Shown piece after piece: positions 35,307 through 44,250 of a DNA stretch of 64,000 nt. How positions within the stretch are numbered: the stretch's first letter is position 1; the number at the start of each line of letters is the position of its first letter. Below the pieces are notes generated by a model that ran no database searches, was not told the DNA's origin, and saw only the letters and a program-made list of their open reading frames with translations. The position numbers and the translations under genes are program-made. Source of the stretch: Haloarcula nitratireducens (GTDB lineage: Archaea; Halobacteriota; Halobacteria; Halobacteriales; Haloarculaceae); NCBI RefSeq assembly GCF_019599505.1, contig NZ_RKLT01000013.1, forward strand, positions 18,141 through 82,140, written 5' to 3'.

Positions 35307-35882
35307 CAGGAGTCGAATCGTCGATTCGTCTGCGGCTTTCCCCGGGATCACGTACCGTTGTCCGGTGCAACGGTTGGCGGTTATGAACACGGGTAGCTTG
35401 TCGCCATCGTACGAACCACGGCCACGCGTGGACAGGCCACGCGAGCGCGACTCCTGGTCGCGCTCGCAGCCTTTCTTCTCGGCAGAGACGTACACTTCGT
35501 CGATTTCGACTGGTCTAACAAGATCGAGGGGAGGCACATCGAGCGCTCTGGCGAAGTGCTCGATGCGCTAGTGCATCGTTTTGTGTGTCACTTCGATTTC
35601 GCACTGGAGTCGGCTGAGACTCGCGTTAAACCGGAGGAACGCGTAAATTGAGAACAGCCACTGTCGGAGCGCCATCTTCGAGTGAGCGAAAATCGTGTCT
35701 GTCTTGTCGTTAAACGTGTGGTCACAATTCTTACAGAGACACCGCTGAAACTCTCTGTAGCTGCCGTATCTGACCGTCCGGTCAGAATGGGAGCGGGGAC
35801 AGCTAACACCGTCACGCCAGCGAAACTGTTGGAGCAGGTCCACTGCGGCCGATTCCGACTCAAACACATCGAGCGGAATCAT
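35301..35882 (-). pseudogene. IS1595-family transposase, truncated and with a stop
   Basis: The N-terminal zinc-ribbon (CPRSHSDRTVRYG...CKNCDHTFNDKT, where the expected second Cys is Ser or changed) and the region to KAADESTIRLLL belong to one frame. An amber TAG at 35568-35570 splits it after THKTMH. The C-terminal half with the rest of the DDE domain is missing, cut by the IS630 right end. A perfect hairpin GCACCGC-TGAC-GCGGTGC (35892-35909) lies just upstream and may be an IS end structure. Confidence 0.85.
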
Positions 35883-36347
35883 TCGTGTCGGGCACCGCTG
35901 ACGCGGTGCTCTTGTGATCTTCGACTCCGTAGCTACCGCTCAGCAGTATCGATAATCTCTACGCAAAAGGAACTCAGTATTACTGAAATATAGGCATAAC
36001 AGATGTACTACTGATATAACAATATCAGACCCCGGATTTGCTGGTTTAGAAGATAAATAGTGTTTCAGTATTGTCGGAGCTAGTTTAAGATAGCGCCCAG
36101 CTGACTTCGGTCGTTGACGCAATCTCAGAAAAGGTAGCGAAACCCTTGGTACCAAGGTGGTGTAACCGACAGGCGTGACCTACAACAACAAAGCAGCGGC
36201 TCGCAAGAGCGAGAGCAGTACTGAAGAGCTAATTATAACATTGACGACGCTGTTCGGTCAGAGAGCATCTTTAAAACCACGCACAGCGGACAGTCGGGCC
36301 CAATGCAATTCTGAAGATTTATTTGGCTAATCAATACTTGTATCAGT
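35883..36347. other. Intergenic region before the IclR gene
   Basis: No gene is supported. It contains the hairpin at 35892-35909 from the IS1595 remnant, an AT-rich zone (about 35985-36080) and the promoter of the IclR gene. The TATA-like GATTTATTTGG at 36316-36326 lies about 25-30 bases before ATG 36348, fitting a leaderless transcript. Confidence 0.5.
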
Positions 36348-37103
36348 ATGGTCGAAAACAAGGTCAAATCAGTCGAAAAGACGTTCGAAATCGTCAGAAC
36401 GATCCAAGAGCTTGACGGCGCGTCGCTGACGACGCTCTCCCGGGAGATGGGAATCCCCCAGAGTACGGCCCACAACTATCTTAAGTCGCTCGAAGAGGCA
36501 GAATACCTGACTGAGGATGACGGTACCTACCATATAGGAATCCGGTTCCTCGAACATGGAGCGTACGCTCGGGCCCGCAAGCGCGTCTACGAAACTGCTA
36601 AGCCCGAGGTCGACAAGCTTGCCGAGGAGACCGGGGAACTGGCGAACCTACTCATTGAGGAACACGGTCGCGGGAGCTATCTCCGTCGTGCTCGCGGCGA
36701 GGATGCTGTACAAGTCAAGGCCCACGTCGGGACCCGCGTCTATCTCCACAGCACCGCTCTCGGAAAGGCGATTCTCGCGAACCTCCCTGCCGAACGCTGC
36801 GAAGAAATCCTTGACCGTCACGGTTTGCCCGAACAGACAGCGCGGACGACGACCGACCGCGATAAGCTATACGAAGAACTCGAGACGATTCGTGAGCGCG
36901 GGTACGCCTATGACGACGAAGAACGGCTTGAGGGACTGCGCTGTGTCGCTGCGCCCATTCAGAGCAACAGCGACCGAGTTCTAGGGGCAATCAGTATTGC
37001 TGGGCCGACGAAGCGGCTACGAGACGATGCCTTCCACGAAAAGCTACCGACGAAGCTCCTCGAAGCAGTGAACGTAATCGAACTCAATATCACCTACTCG
37101 TAG
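36348..37103 (+). CDS. IclR-family regulator of sugar(-acid) catabolism
   Basis: A 251-residue IclR protein. The N-terminal winged helix (residues 5-65) has VKSVEKTFEIVRTIQELDGA, LTTLSREMGIPQSTAHNYLK and a short wing. The effector domain (about 80-245) has LAEETGELANLLIEEHGRG, HVGTRVYLHSTALGKAILAN and GLRCVAAPIQSN. In Haloferax, the IclR protein XacR controls the oxidative pentose genes, and XacD/E/F-like genes lie downstream here, so a similar role is likely. A paralog (62616-63401) and a remnant (43441-43735) are also present. Confidence 0.88.
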   Translation: MVENKVKSVEKTFEIVRTIQELDGASLTTLSREMGIPQSTAHNYLKSLEEAEYLTEDDGTYHIGIRFLEHGAYARARKRVYETAKPEVDKLAEETGELANLLIEEHGRGSYLRRARGEDAVQVKAHVGTRVYLHSTALGKAILANLPAERCEEILDRHGLPEQTARTTTDRDKLYEELETIRERGYAYDDEERLEGLRCVAAPIQSNSDRVLGAISIAGPTKRLRDDAFHEKLPTKLLEAVNVIELNITYS

Positions 37104-37304
37104 TCATTCTCGTTTTGCCGGAGATTCACGACGTCCAATTAAATACGGAGAGAGTGACTATCCCGACTACGACGGACAGGTTTACACGACCCACGGCCAG
37201 CGCCGTCGAAAAACAGCATCGACATTATTGAGTCAATCGTAGGAAGATCGACGTTATGCCCGAATTGGGGCAGGTTGATATGCTGGTAGAGATATAGTAG
37301 GTTC

Positions 37305-37724
37305 TTGTCGTGGATGCTCGCCAAAGAGGGCATCGCGTGGGGACTCGGCACGACGCTCGTCGAGATGGGAATCGGTCCGGAAGCGTTCATACCTGTCGTC
37401 GGGCTCGTCCCGCAGTTCGTCGGCATGTGGCTGGAGATCGGCGCCGTAACGGTCATCCTCGCGCCGACGCTCGCTACCATTGCCGAGACGCTCGGCATCC
37501 CTGCCTACCAGTTTAGGACCACATTCGTCGTGACCCTGAAATTCGGACTCAGCACACCCCCGCTGGGGATCCGCCTGTTCGCTACCTCGAGCGTCTCTGA
37601 CCGGTCGGTCTGGGCGATTGGCAAGCAGGTCCTTCCGTTCTACGTTGCCGACATCTTCGTACTGCTGTCGATCATTTTCATCGCCCAACTGAGGATAATG
37701 CTGCCGAGCGCCGCGGGCGGCTAA
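37305..37724 (+). pseudogene. C-terminal remnant of TRAP transporter large permease
   Basis: About 139 codons align over their full length with the C-terminus of the DctM at 57538-58821: SWMLAKEGI, WLEIGA, ILAPTLA, LGIPAYQF and STPPLGI. The first two thirds of the protein are missing and no start is visible. The copy sits after an IclR gene, as the intact TRAP operon sits near another IclR gene, which suggests a relic of a duplicated cluster. Confidence 0.8.
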
Positions 37725-37826
37725 CCTATAGACCGGTTACTTATCGCGCTCGTAGCAATCCACGCGCCACGGAGCCGCGCCGTTCGGTGAAGCCTAGTTT
37801 CGCCGGCCGAACCAAAGCCGGGATAC

Positions 37827-38162
37827 CTACGCGAGAAGTCGCAGTCCCCAGAAGACCGCCATCCCGACAAAGATCGTCGCTAACACGTTCTCGCTCGCCC
37901 ACGCGGCCAGGGCGGCAGCCGCACCGGCTAGAAGCTGGTCATTGCCCGGCCTGACCGCCAGCTGGCCGTCTTGGACGAGCAGGCTCGGTATCACAAGCGC
38001 TGCGAGCACCGCGGCGGGGACAAACCCGAGCGCCCGCTCAAGGCGCAGGGGAATGTCGCCGACGCGCCCAAGCAGGAAGACGAACGACGCACGGAGGGCA
38101 AAGGTGAGCAGGCCGGCGACGACGATGACCGCCCACAGGAGCCAGTCGTCAGTGGGGGTCAC
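37827..38162 (-). CDS. azlD: AzlD branched-chain amino acid exporter subunit
   Basis: A 111-residue membrane protein with about four hydrophobic helices, of the AzlD/YgaH type. The first helix reads WLLWAVIVVAGLLTFALRAS and is followed by the family-typical RALGFVPAAVLAALVIPSLL. It pairs with AzlC to export branched-chain amino acids. It overlaps the azlC stop by four bases on the same strand. Because azlC is frameshifted, azlD may now lack a partner. Confidence 0.85.
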   Translation of the reverse strand: MTPTDDWLLWAVIVVAGLLTFALRASFVFLLGRVGDIPLRLERALGFVPAAVLAALVIPSLLVQDGQLAVRPGNDQLLAGAAAALAAWASENVLATIFVGMAVFWGLRLLA

Positions 38163-38871
38163 GCACGACGCACCTCCTCAAGGACCATCCCTACAACGAC
38201 GCCCGCGACGGCCGCGGTAATCAAGTCAAGGTTCATCGGGAATGCTCCACCGAGCACGGCGGTGATGCCGGAAACGGCGGCCACCAGCCCGTGAACGCGG
38301 TCTTTCAGTTCGGGGACGAGGATGGCGAGGAAGGTGAGCGGGACGACAAACCCGAGCCCCCACTGGTCGGGAACGGTCGCCCGGAGGATGATACCGCAAC
38401 GGTGCTCACCTGCCAGACGATCCAGATTGCCGCGCCCAGACCGAGCACGTACCACTTCACGGTGACGGGCCGGTCGTCGTCCTCGACAGCGACGATTGCT
38501 AGCGCGTACACGTGGTCGGTGAGCAGGTAGGCGAGTAGCGACCGCCACCGCGCCGAGAGGTCCCGCAGGTACGGGGCGATCGACGCGCTGTACATCATCA
38601 TACGGATGTTTATTACTGCGACCGTCAGGATGACCACGGGCGCACTAGCGCGCTGGGCGACTAGGTCGATGGCCGCGAGCTGGGAGGTCCCGGCAAAGAT
38701 CAGCAGCGACATGCCCATTATCTGAAGCGGGTCCATTCCGACATCGACCGCGGCCACGCCGCTGATCAGTCCGAACGGTGCGATCCCGAGCAGTACCGGC
38801 CCCATTGCCTTCACCCCGGCGACGAAACCGCGACGTGCAGTCATTACTGGATGATAGACCGAACTTGTCAT
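38159..38871 (-). pseudogene. azlC: AzlC exporter subunit, frameshifted
   Basis: ATG 38871 starts a clear AzlC: FVAGVKAMGPVLLGIAPFGL, GTSQLAAIDLVAQRASAPVV, MMMYSASIAPYLRDL. At about 38395 the frame breaks: VSTVAV is followed by a shift to GIILRATVPDQWGLGFVVPL. A missing G in the run GCGG would restore it. The remainder to the stop at 38159 is normal. This may be a real mutation or a sequencing error. If translation stopped at the shift, the last two or three helices would be lost. Confidence 0.85.
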
Positions 38872-39159
38872 TAACCCTCGTTTTTTCGCCGATCGAGCGG
38901 CGGTCTGCCCGGACCGACGATACCGTCGCCGGATGGCGGGGGGAGGCTGCGGATGAGAGGTGGGGGTTGCGGGTGACCGGAAGTGGCGGCGAGTGATATC
39001 CATGAACGCAACGGTTATGCCCTATGCCCGAACCACTCTCGAACCACACGAGCAAGATGCGAGGAGTAACCAGCCGAGAACGTCATGCCACGGGAGCTGA
39101 GACGGCGTGGGGAGAGTGAACCGCCAGGAGACCACCGTCGCCGTCGCCGCGGGAGCGAA

Positions 39160-39375
39160 CTAGTGGAATCCGAACTTATCGGCCTGCGCTCGACGGCGCG
39201 CGGGTTCGGCGGAATGGTGGCGCCGCCGCTCGTCGGCCTCGCAGCAAACGCGCTCGGTTTCGAGCCCGTCTTCCTCCTGGTGAGCCTCCTCTCATGGATT
39301 GGCCTCGGAATTGTCGCCGCGTTCGTCACGGAGAGCCACGACCCGACGGCGAGCGCCTCGGGGACCGTGTCTTGA
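39160..39375 (+). pseudogene. C-terminal fragment of an MFS transporter
   Basis: The frame reads LVESELIGLRSTARGFGGMV, APPLVGLAANALGFEPVFLL, VSLLSWIGLGIVAAF: the last two or three helices of a major-facilitator protein. The upstream frame (39079-39159) is basic and non-hydrophobic and does not continue it. So only the gene end remains. Confidence 0.65.
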
Positions 39376-39444
39376 CCGCACAGCCCCGCGTCCGCCGGGC
39401 AGCCACAGAAACGCTTAAGTGACAAACGTGATCCCATACAACTG

Positions 39445-40293
39445 GTGAAATTCGTTCGATACAGCGCCGGCGGTGGCGGCCACTGGGGCGTCCTCGACAG
39501 CGACACCGTGCACTCGCTCGCCGACGCACCGATCCGGTCGCCGTCCCTGCAAGATGTGGCGGCCGAGAGCTACCGAAGCCACGTTGGGCAACTCGTCAGC
39601 GAGGGCGCGCTGACCACCCACCACGTCGACGACGTCCGGGCGGTCGCACCGGTCCCCGAACCGGGGAAGATAGTCTGCGTCGGGATGAACTACCGGGACC
39701 ACGCCGAAGAGCAAGACGAGGAGATCCCAGACAAGCCGCTGCTGTTCGGCAAGGCGCCGACGGCCGTGACTAACCCCGGCTCCCCGATCCGAGCCCCGCC
39801 CGAGATAGATGAGGTCGACTATGAGGTCGAACTCGGTGTCGTTATCGGGCGGGAAGCCTACCGCGTCGACGCCGCGGACGCGGAGGATCACATCGCCGGC
39901 TACACCGTCGTCAACGACGTGAGCGGCCGGGACGCGCAGTTCGAGGACGGCCAGTTCCTGCGTGGGAAGAGCTTCGACACGTTCGCGCCCCTAGGACCGG
40001 TCCTCCGGAAGGGGGATGGGTTCGACCCGAACAACGCAGACGTTTCGCTCCAAGTCAACGGCGAGACCAAGCAGTCCTCGAACACCGAGGAGTTCATTTT
40101 CGACGCCTACGAGCTGGTTGAGTACGTCAGCCACGCGATGACGCTGCGTCCCGGCGATATCATCTCGACGGGTACCCCCGGCGGCGTCGGCATCTTCCGT
40201 GACCCGCCCGAACTGCTCGAACCCGGCGACACCGTTGAAGCCGAGATAGACGGGATCGGGACGCTGTCGAACCCCGTCGTCGACGGCGCGTAA
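39445..40293 (+). CDS. Fumarylacetoacetate hydrolase-family enzyme
   Basis: A 282-residue FAH-fold enzyme. GTG 39445 is favoured because TATA-like CTTAAGTG lies about 28 bases upstream, fitting leaderless translation. Residues 1-65 form the N-terminal lobe. The FAH core (about 70-280) has IVCVGMNYRDHAEE, the Mg-binding acids in EVDYEVELGVVIG and the NDVSGRD loop, and ends in STGTPGGVG. Related haloarchaeal enzymes cleave 2,4-diketo-3-deoxy sugar acids to pyruvate plus a hydroxyacid, as in L-rhamnose/L-fucose routes. The SDR gene (50832-51611) could supply such a diketo acid. The substrate is not provable here. Confidence 0.88.
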   Translation: MKFVRYSAGGGGHWGVLDSDTVHSLADAPIRSPSLQDVAAESYRSHVGQLVSEGALTTHHVDDVRAVAPVPEPGKIVCVGMNYRDHAEEQDEEIPDKPLLFGKAPTAVTNPGSPIRAPPEIDEVDYEVELGVVIGREAYRVDAADAEDHIAGYTVVNDVSGRDAQFEDGQFLRGKSFDTFAPLGPVLRKGDGFDPNNADVSLQVNGETKQSSNTEEFIFDAYELVEYVSHAMTLRPGDIISTGTPGGVGIFRDPPELLEPGDTVEAEIDGIGTLSNPVVDGA

Positions 40294-40995
40294 ACGGGCT
40301 GAGACACGGTCAAATCGTCAGCCCCGGTGCGGCGAAATAGCCAGTCTGATCTCAGTGAATGGTAGCCAGTCTGAGCTCGGCGGCGATAGCCGACGGACTC
40401 GGCAGTGGATTGGATAGCTGACCGCTACGTCCCTGTCCAGATAGCCGACTGTGTCACGACCCGGACCGGACAGCCGCCGGATCCGAGTTCCAGCTGGAAT
40501 AGCTGATAAGCCCGACGCCAGTCCGGACGGTGTCTGACAACCGTGTCTCTTGTTGTAACTGTGGAACAGTATTCAGTACATACGAATGCCCGTCCAGCGT
40601 TTCGCGGCTGGGAATAACATTTTCATGTACGTTATACTACCTTGATCCCTGTCCCGCAGCCGCCGAAACATCCGACGCAGCTACACCGAACTGAGAATCG
40701 CGATTTGGGAAATTGCGTTCAGTATCTCCGAACGAACGGTTAGCTGGCCGGATCGGACTTGACCGCGCGTAAAGTGGCCGAAGGAGTAAACAGTCATTGG
40801 GGACCGCGATTGATCGGGCAGCGGTGTCCGACTCTGTGGAATCGGGATAGTCGGAGACGCACGTGACCCGGCTGTCGATGACGGTCAACGCGACGACCGT
40901 GCGGCTACGTGGTCCGCGACAACGAAAGAAGCGGAGACAGTCAGCGACCGGGAGCGATGCGCGACGGTCCGACTGGGGAGTGCCAATCGTCGCTA
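40294..40995. other. Intergenic region with short recurring words
   Basis: No gene found in about 700 bases. Between 40337 and 40510 a word of the type ATAGC(C/T)(G)A recurs six times: ATAGCCAGTCTGA, GTAGCCAGTCTGA, GATAGCCGAC twice, GATAGCTGAC and AATAGCTGATAAG. The spacing is irregular. Its meaning is unclear. Confidence 0.45.
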
Positions 40996-41862
40996 TCAGA
41001 CGGTCCGGACATCGTTCCGGAGCTGGCCGATGTTCTCGACATCGATCGTGATCTTGTCGTCCGGTTCGAGTGAGAACTCGTCGTCGGGGACGAGCGCCGT
41101 CCCAGTCAGGAGTATGGCCAGGTCCGGGACGCTGTTGTGGCGGGTGTAGTACGAGACCAGTTCCTCGCAGGTGCGATCCATCTCGCCCGTCGACGTTGAG
41201 TCCCGGAACAGCGTCTCGCCGTCCCGGGAGATATCAATAGTCATCTCCAGGTCGTGTGGGTCACCGATCGTCGATGGGGATGCGACCGCCGGGCCGACCG
41301 AACAGCAGCGGTCGTACACCTTGGCCTGGGGGAGGTACAACGGGTTCTCGCCCTCGATGCCCCGGCTACTCATATCGTTGCCGATGGTGTAGCCCACCGG
41401 TTCGCCCCTGTAGAGGACGACCCCGAGTTCTGGCTCGGGGACGTCCCAGTCAGAGTCCTCGCGGACTCCGACATCCTCGTCCGGGCCGACGGTCCGGTTC
41501 GGGGTGGCTTTGAAGAATATCTCGGGCCGCTCGCTGTCGTAGACGTTGAGGTACATCTCCGGCATCGAACTCTCCGCTTCCCGGGCCTCTTCGCTAATCC
41601 TGTAGGTAACGCCGGCAGCCCACACCTCGTCGGGGACGACCGGCTGGCGCGGCGACTCGATTGCCGCCGGGTCCAGTTCGTCGGCCGCGTCGAGGTGTCG
41701 GTCAGCGATCTCGTCGACCGACGACTCGCTTATTACGGCGGCCCGCGCGAGGTCCTTGAACCGTCCAAGGTCTTCGCAGGCGCTGGTGAGATCAAAAATG
41801 CCGTTCTCGTTCTCGACCACTAGTCGTTGCTCTCCGTCCCTGCGTACGGTGTAATACCGCAT
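40996..41862 (-). CDS. xacE: 2-keto-3-deoxypentonate dehydratase-like FAH-family enzyme
   Basis: A 288-residue FAH-superfamily protein, matching the type that dehydrates 2-keto-3-deoxy-xylonate/arabinonate to 2-oxoglutarate semialdehyde (XacE in Haloferax, KdaD in Sulfolobus). ATG 41862 is preferred: TATATTTATG lies about 30 bases upstream. Landmarks are VWAAGVTYRISEEAR, PEIFFKATPNRTVGPDE, metal-site acids in DWDVPEPELGVVL, the NDMSSRGIEGENPL loop and LLTGTALVPDDEF. It is divergent from the semialdehyde dehydrogenase gene that would use its product. Confidence 0.85.
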   Translation of the reverse strand: MRYYTVRRDGEQRLVVENENGIFDLTSACEDLGRFKDLARAAVISESSVDEIADRHLDAADELDPAAIESPRQPVVPDEVWAAGVTYRISEEAREAESSMPEMYLNVYDSERPEIFFKATPNRTVGPDEDVGVREDSDWDVPEPELGVVLYRGEPVGYTIGNDMSSRGIEGENPLYLPQAKVYDRCCSVGPAVASPSTIGDPHDLEMTIDISRDGETLFRDSTSTGEMDRTCEELVSYYTRHNSVPDLAILLTGTALVPDDEFSLEPDDKITIDVENIGQLRNDVRTV

Positions 41863-41950
41863 CACAAATCGGTTCAAATTCATATCACATAAATATACCG
41901 GCAGTCGCAACCGAAAACGGTCTAAAAGTCGATGTTGTACGTCCGGATGG
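41863..41950. promoter_or_regulatory. Divergent promoter, dehydratase and semialdehyde dehydrogenase
   Basis: On the minus strand TATATTTATG (about 41886-41895) serves the dehydratase gene. On the plus strand TCTAAAAG (about 41919-41926) lies 25-30 bases before ATG 41951. Between them CCGAAAACGG and ATCGGTTC could hold a regulator site, such as one for the IclR protein. Confidence 0.5.
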
Positions 41951-43396
41951 ATGACAGCGCGCAGACGTAACTACGTTGACGGTGCGTGGACAGCAGCCGA
42001 AAACGGCGAGACGTTCGACGTCCTGAACCCGGCGAACACCGACAAGATCGTCGCGACCTATCAGCGCTCCTCGCGCGAGGACGCCGAGGCGGCCGTCGCG
42101 GCGGCTGCCGCCGCGGCGGACGACTGGGCAGCGACGCCGGCAAGCGACCGCGGCGCGATTCTCCGAGACGCTGCGGCCCACCTCAAGGCGCGCAAGGACG
42201 AACTGATCGAGCAGATCACCCGCGAAGAGGGTAAGACGCCGGACGAGGCGGCGCCCGAGGTTCAGCGAGCCATCGACATCTTCTATTATTACGCTGAGAA
42301 GGCGTTCGATTACGGTGGAGACGTGAAAGACGCTGGCGGAGAGAATCGGTTCATCACGACCTGGAAGGAGCCTATGGGCGTCGCGGGACTCGTCACGCCC
42401 TGGAACTACCCCATCGCTATCCCTGCTTGGAAGATGGCCCCCGCGCTTGCGACAGGGAACACGGTCGTCATCAAGCCAGCCAGCCTCGCACCGGGATCGG
42501 TACACGCCATCGTAGAGGCCCTCGACGAGGCTGGACTCCCCGACGGCGTAGTGAATATGGTGACCGGGCCCGGGAGCGAGGTCGGTGACGTGTTTACAAC
42601 CCACGATGAGGTTGACGCCGTCTCGTTCACCGGGAGCTCCGACACGGGCCACTTCGTCTACGACGCCGCCACCGACGACGGCAAGCGTATCCAGACGGAG
42701 ATGGGCGGCAAGAACCCTACCGTCGTGCTGGACAGCGCCGACGTCGAGGAGGCGGCAGAGGTCGTTGCCGCAGGCGCTTTCGGTGTCACCGGCCAGGCCT
42801 GTACCGCGACCTCGCGGGCCATAGTCCACGAGAGCCTCTACGACGAGTTCGTCGACGCCGTCGTCGAGCGGGCCGAGAGTATGTCAATCGGTCCCGGGCT
42901 TGACGGCGTAGACATAGGCCCACAGGCCAGCCAGAGCGAACTCGAGTCGACGCTGGAGTATATCAACATCGCCGACAGCGAGGGGGCCACCCTTGAGACT
43001 GGCGGCGGGCAGCCCGACATCGACGCCGGCGGATACTTTGTCGAGCCGACCGTGTTCAGCGACGTCGACCCCGAGATGACCATCGCACAGGAGGAGGCGT
43101 TCGGCCCGGTGCTGGCCGTACTCTCCGTAAGCGACTACGAGGAGGCCATCGACGTAGCGAACGACGTCGAATACGGCCTGTCCGCGAGCATCGTGACAGA
43201 CGATTACGCGGAGGCCCGCCAGTTCGCCGACGACGTCGAGGCCGGCGTCGTCAAAATCAATGAGAAGTCGACCGGGCTCGAACTCCACGTTCCCTTCGGC
43301 GGCGTGAAAAACTCCTCGAGCAACACGTACCGCGAGCAGGGTGAGGCCGGTATGGACTTCTTCACGACAACCAAGACTATCTATGAGAACTACTGA
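41951..43396 (+). CDS. xacF: 2-oxoglutarate semialdehyde dehydrogenase (XacF-like)
   Basis: A 481-residue aldehyde dehydrogenase. The substrate is oxidised by Cys284 in GQACTATSR with Glu250 in TEMGGKNP as general base. TPWNYPIAIPAWKMAPALA and the FTGSSDTGH cofactor loop are intact. With the divergent XacE-like gene it would turn a 2-keto-3-deoxypentonate into 2-oxoglutarate with NAD(P)H. ATG 41951 fits leaderless translation. No damage is visible. Confidence 0.92.
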   Translation: MTARRRNYVDGAWTAAENGETFDVLNPANTDKIVATYQRSSREDAEAAVAAAAAAADDWAATPASDRGAILRDAAAHLKARKDELIEQITREEGKTPDEAAPEVQRAIDIFYYYAEKAFDYGGDVKDAGGENRFITTWKEPMGVAGLVTPWNYPIAIPAWKMAPALATGNTVVIKPASLAPGSVHAIVEALDEAGLPDGVVNMVTGPGSEVGDVFTTHDEVDAVSFTGSSDTGHFVYDAATDDGKRIQTEMGGKNPTVVLDSADVEEAAEVVAAGAFGVTGQACTATSRAIVHESLYDEFVDAVVERAESMSIGPGLDGVDIGPQASQSELESTLEYINIADSEGATLETGGGQPDIDAGGYFVEPTVFSDVDPEMTIAQEEAFGPVLAVLSVSDYEEAIDVANDVEYGLSASIVTDDYAEARQFADDVEAGVVKINEKSTGLELHVPFGGVKNSSSNTYREQGEAGMDFFTTTKTIYENY

Positions 43397-43440
43397 GCGC
43401 CTCGTTCTCTGACCCAGGGCCGTTCGGCCCCGCTCGCCGT

Positions 43441-43735
43441 CAGGAGTAGGTGACGTTGAGTTCGACAGCGTTGACCCGCTCCTTGAGGAGATGTGGGATC
43501 TCCTCGGTGAAGCGCTTGTCTTATACCCGGTTCGGAGAGCCGACGACGCTCATCACCGAAGACGCAGTCGCCGTTGCCGAACACCGGCGCGGCGAGACAC
43601 CGTAAGCCGTCGTGGTGCCCCTCATCATTGATGTTGTAGTCCCCCTCGCATATCTCGGGGAGGTCCTCGCGCAGATGTCGCGGTCGGTCGTCGTCTTGTC
43701 GGTGATCGCGGGGAGACCGCGCCTTTCGACCTATA
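43441..43735 (-). pseudogene. IclR regulator remnant
   Basis: The C-terminal part of an IclR protein is visible on the minus strand: EGDYNINDEGHHDGLRCLAA, PVFGNGDCVFGD, then in a different frame SPNRV, KERVNAVELNVTYS. This matches the ends of both intact IclR genes in the window. There are frameshifts near 43530 and upstream, and no DNA-binding domain. It lies directly after the dehydrogenase gene. Confidence 0.75.
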
Positions 43736-43756
43736 TCGTTTCTCTGTTCACCAGGC

Positions 43757-44148
43757 TTGTGCGCGAGAATCGTTTTCGGGACCCACGGTAACATCATGGG
43801 CATGGGTTCAGCCGACCTGGTCCACGAGGACGTGGCAGCGAACGTCGAGGGGACGTCGACGCTGATCAACACCATAACGGCGAGTACCATCCGCGGTGTC
43901 AGGCTCCCCCGGTGGTCGAAACGGACCGCGTGGGGCTGACGGCGGCTCTCTCGACGCTCGGTGTCGTATCCGCGGACGACGCCAGGGTGCTCCGAGTCAC
44001 CGACACTATGCACCTCGACCACGTCTACGCGTCGGCGGCGCTCGTCGAGGAGGCCCGGGACCAGGAGGAGCTGCAGGTCGTCGTCGAACCAGCGCCCATC
44101 GCGTTCGAGGACGGCCAGTTCGCCGCCCCGTCGCCGACGGAACGGTAG
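43757..44148 (+). pseudogene. Remnant of a possible LarA-like (DUF2088) protein
   Basis: Two frames join near 43905: FGTHGNIMGMGSADLVHEDV and TLINTITASTIRG, then VVETDRVGLTAALSTLGVVS and TMHLDHVYASAALVEEA. Together they look like the C-terminus of a LarA-type nickel racemase or related protein, which I propose with low confidence. One base too many or few in a C-run (GGCTCCCCCGG) breaks it. The start is missing. Confidence 0.5.
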
Positions 44149-44250
44149 GAGCGCGGGTCGGGTCCCGGGCGCGACACAGTGCGGGTCGCCCGGCAACGGC
44201 GAGGGAAACAGATTCCGTAAAACTATGATGGGTGGAGGTGAGGCCTAACT

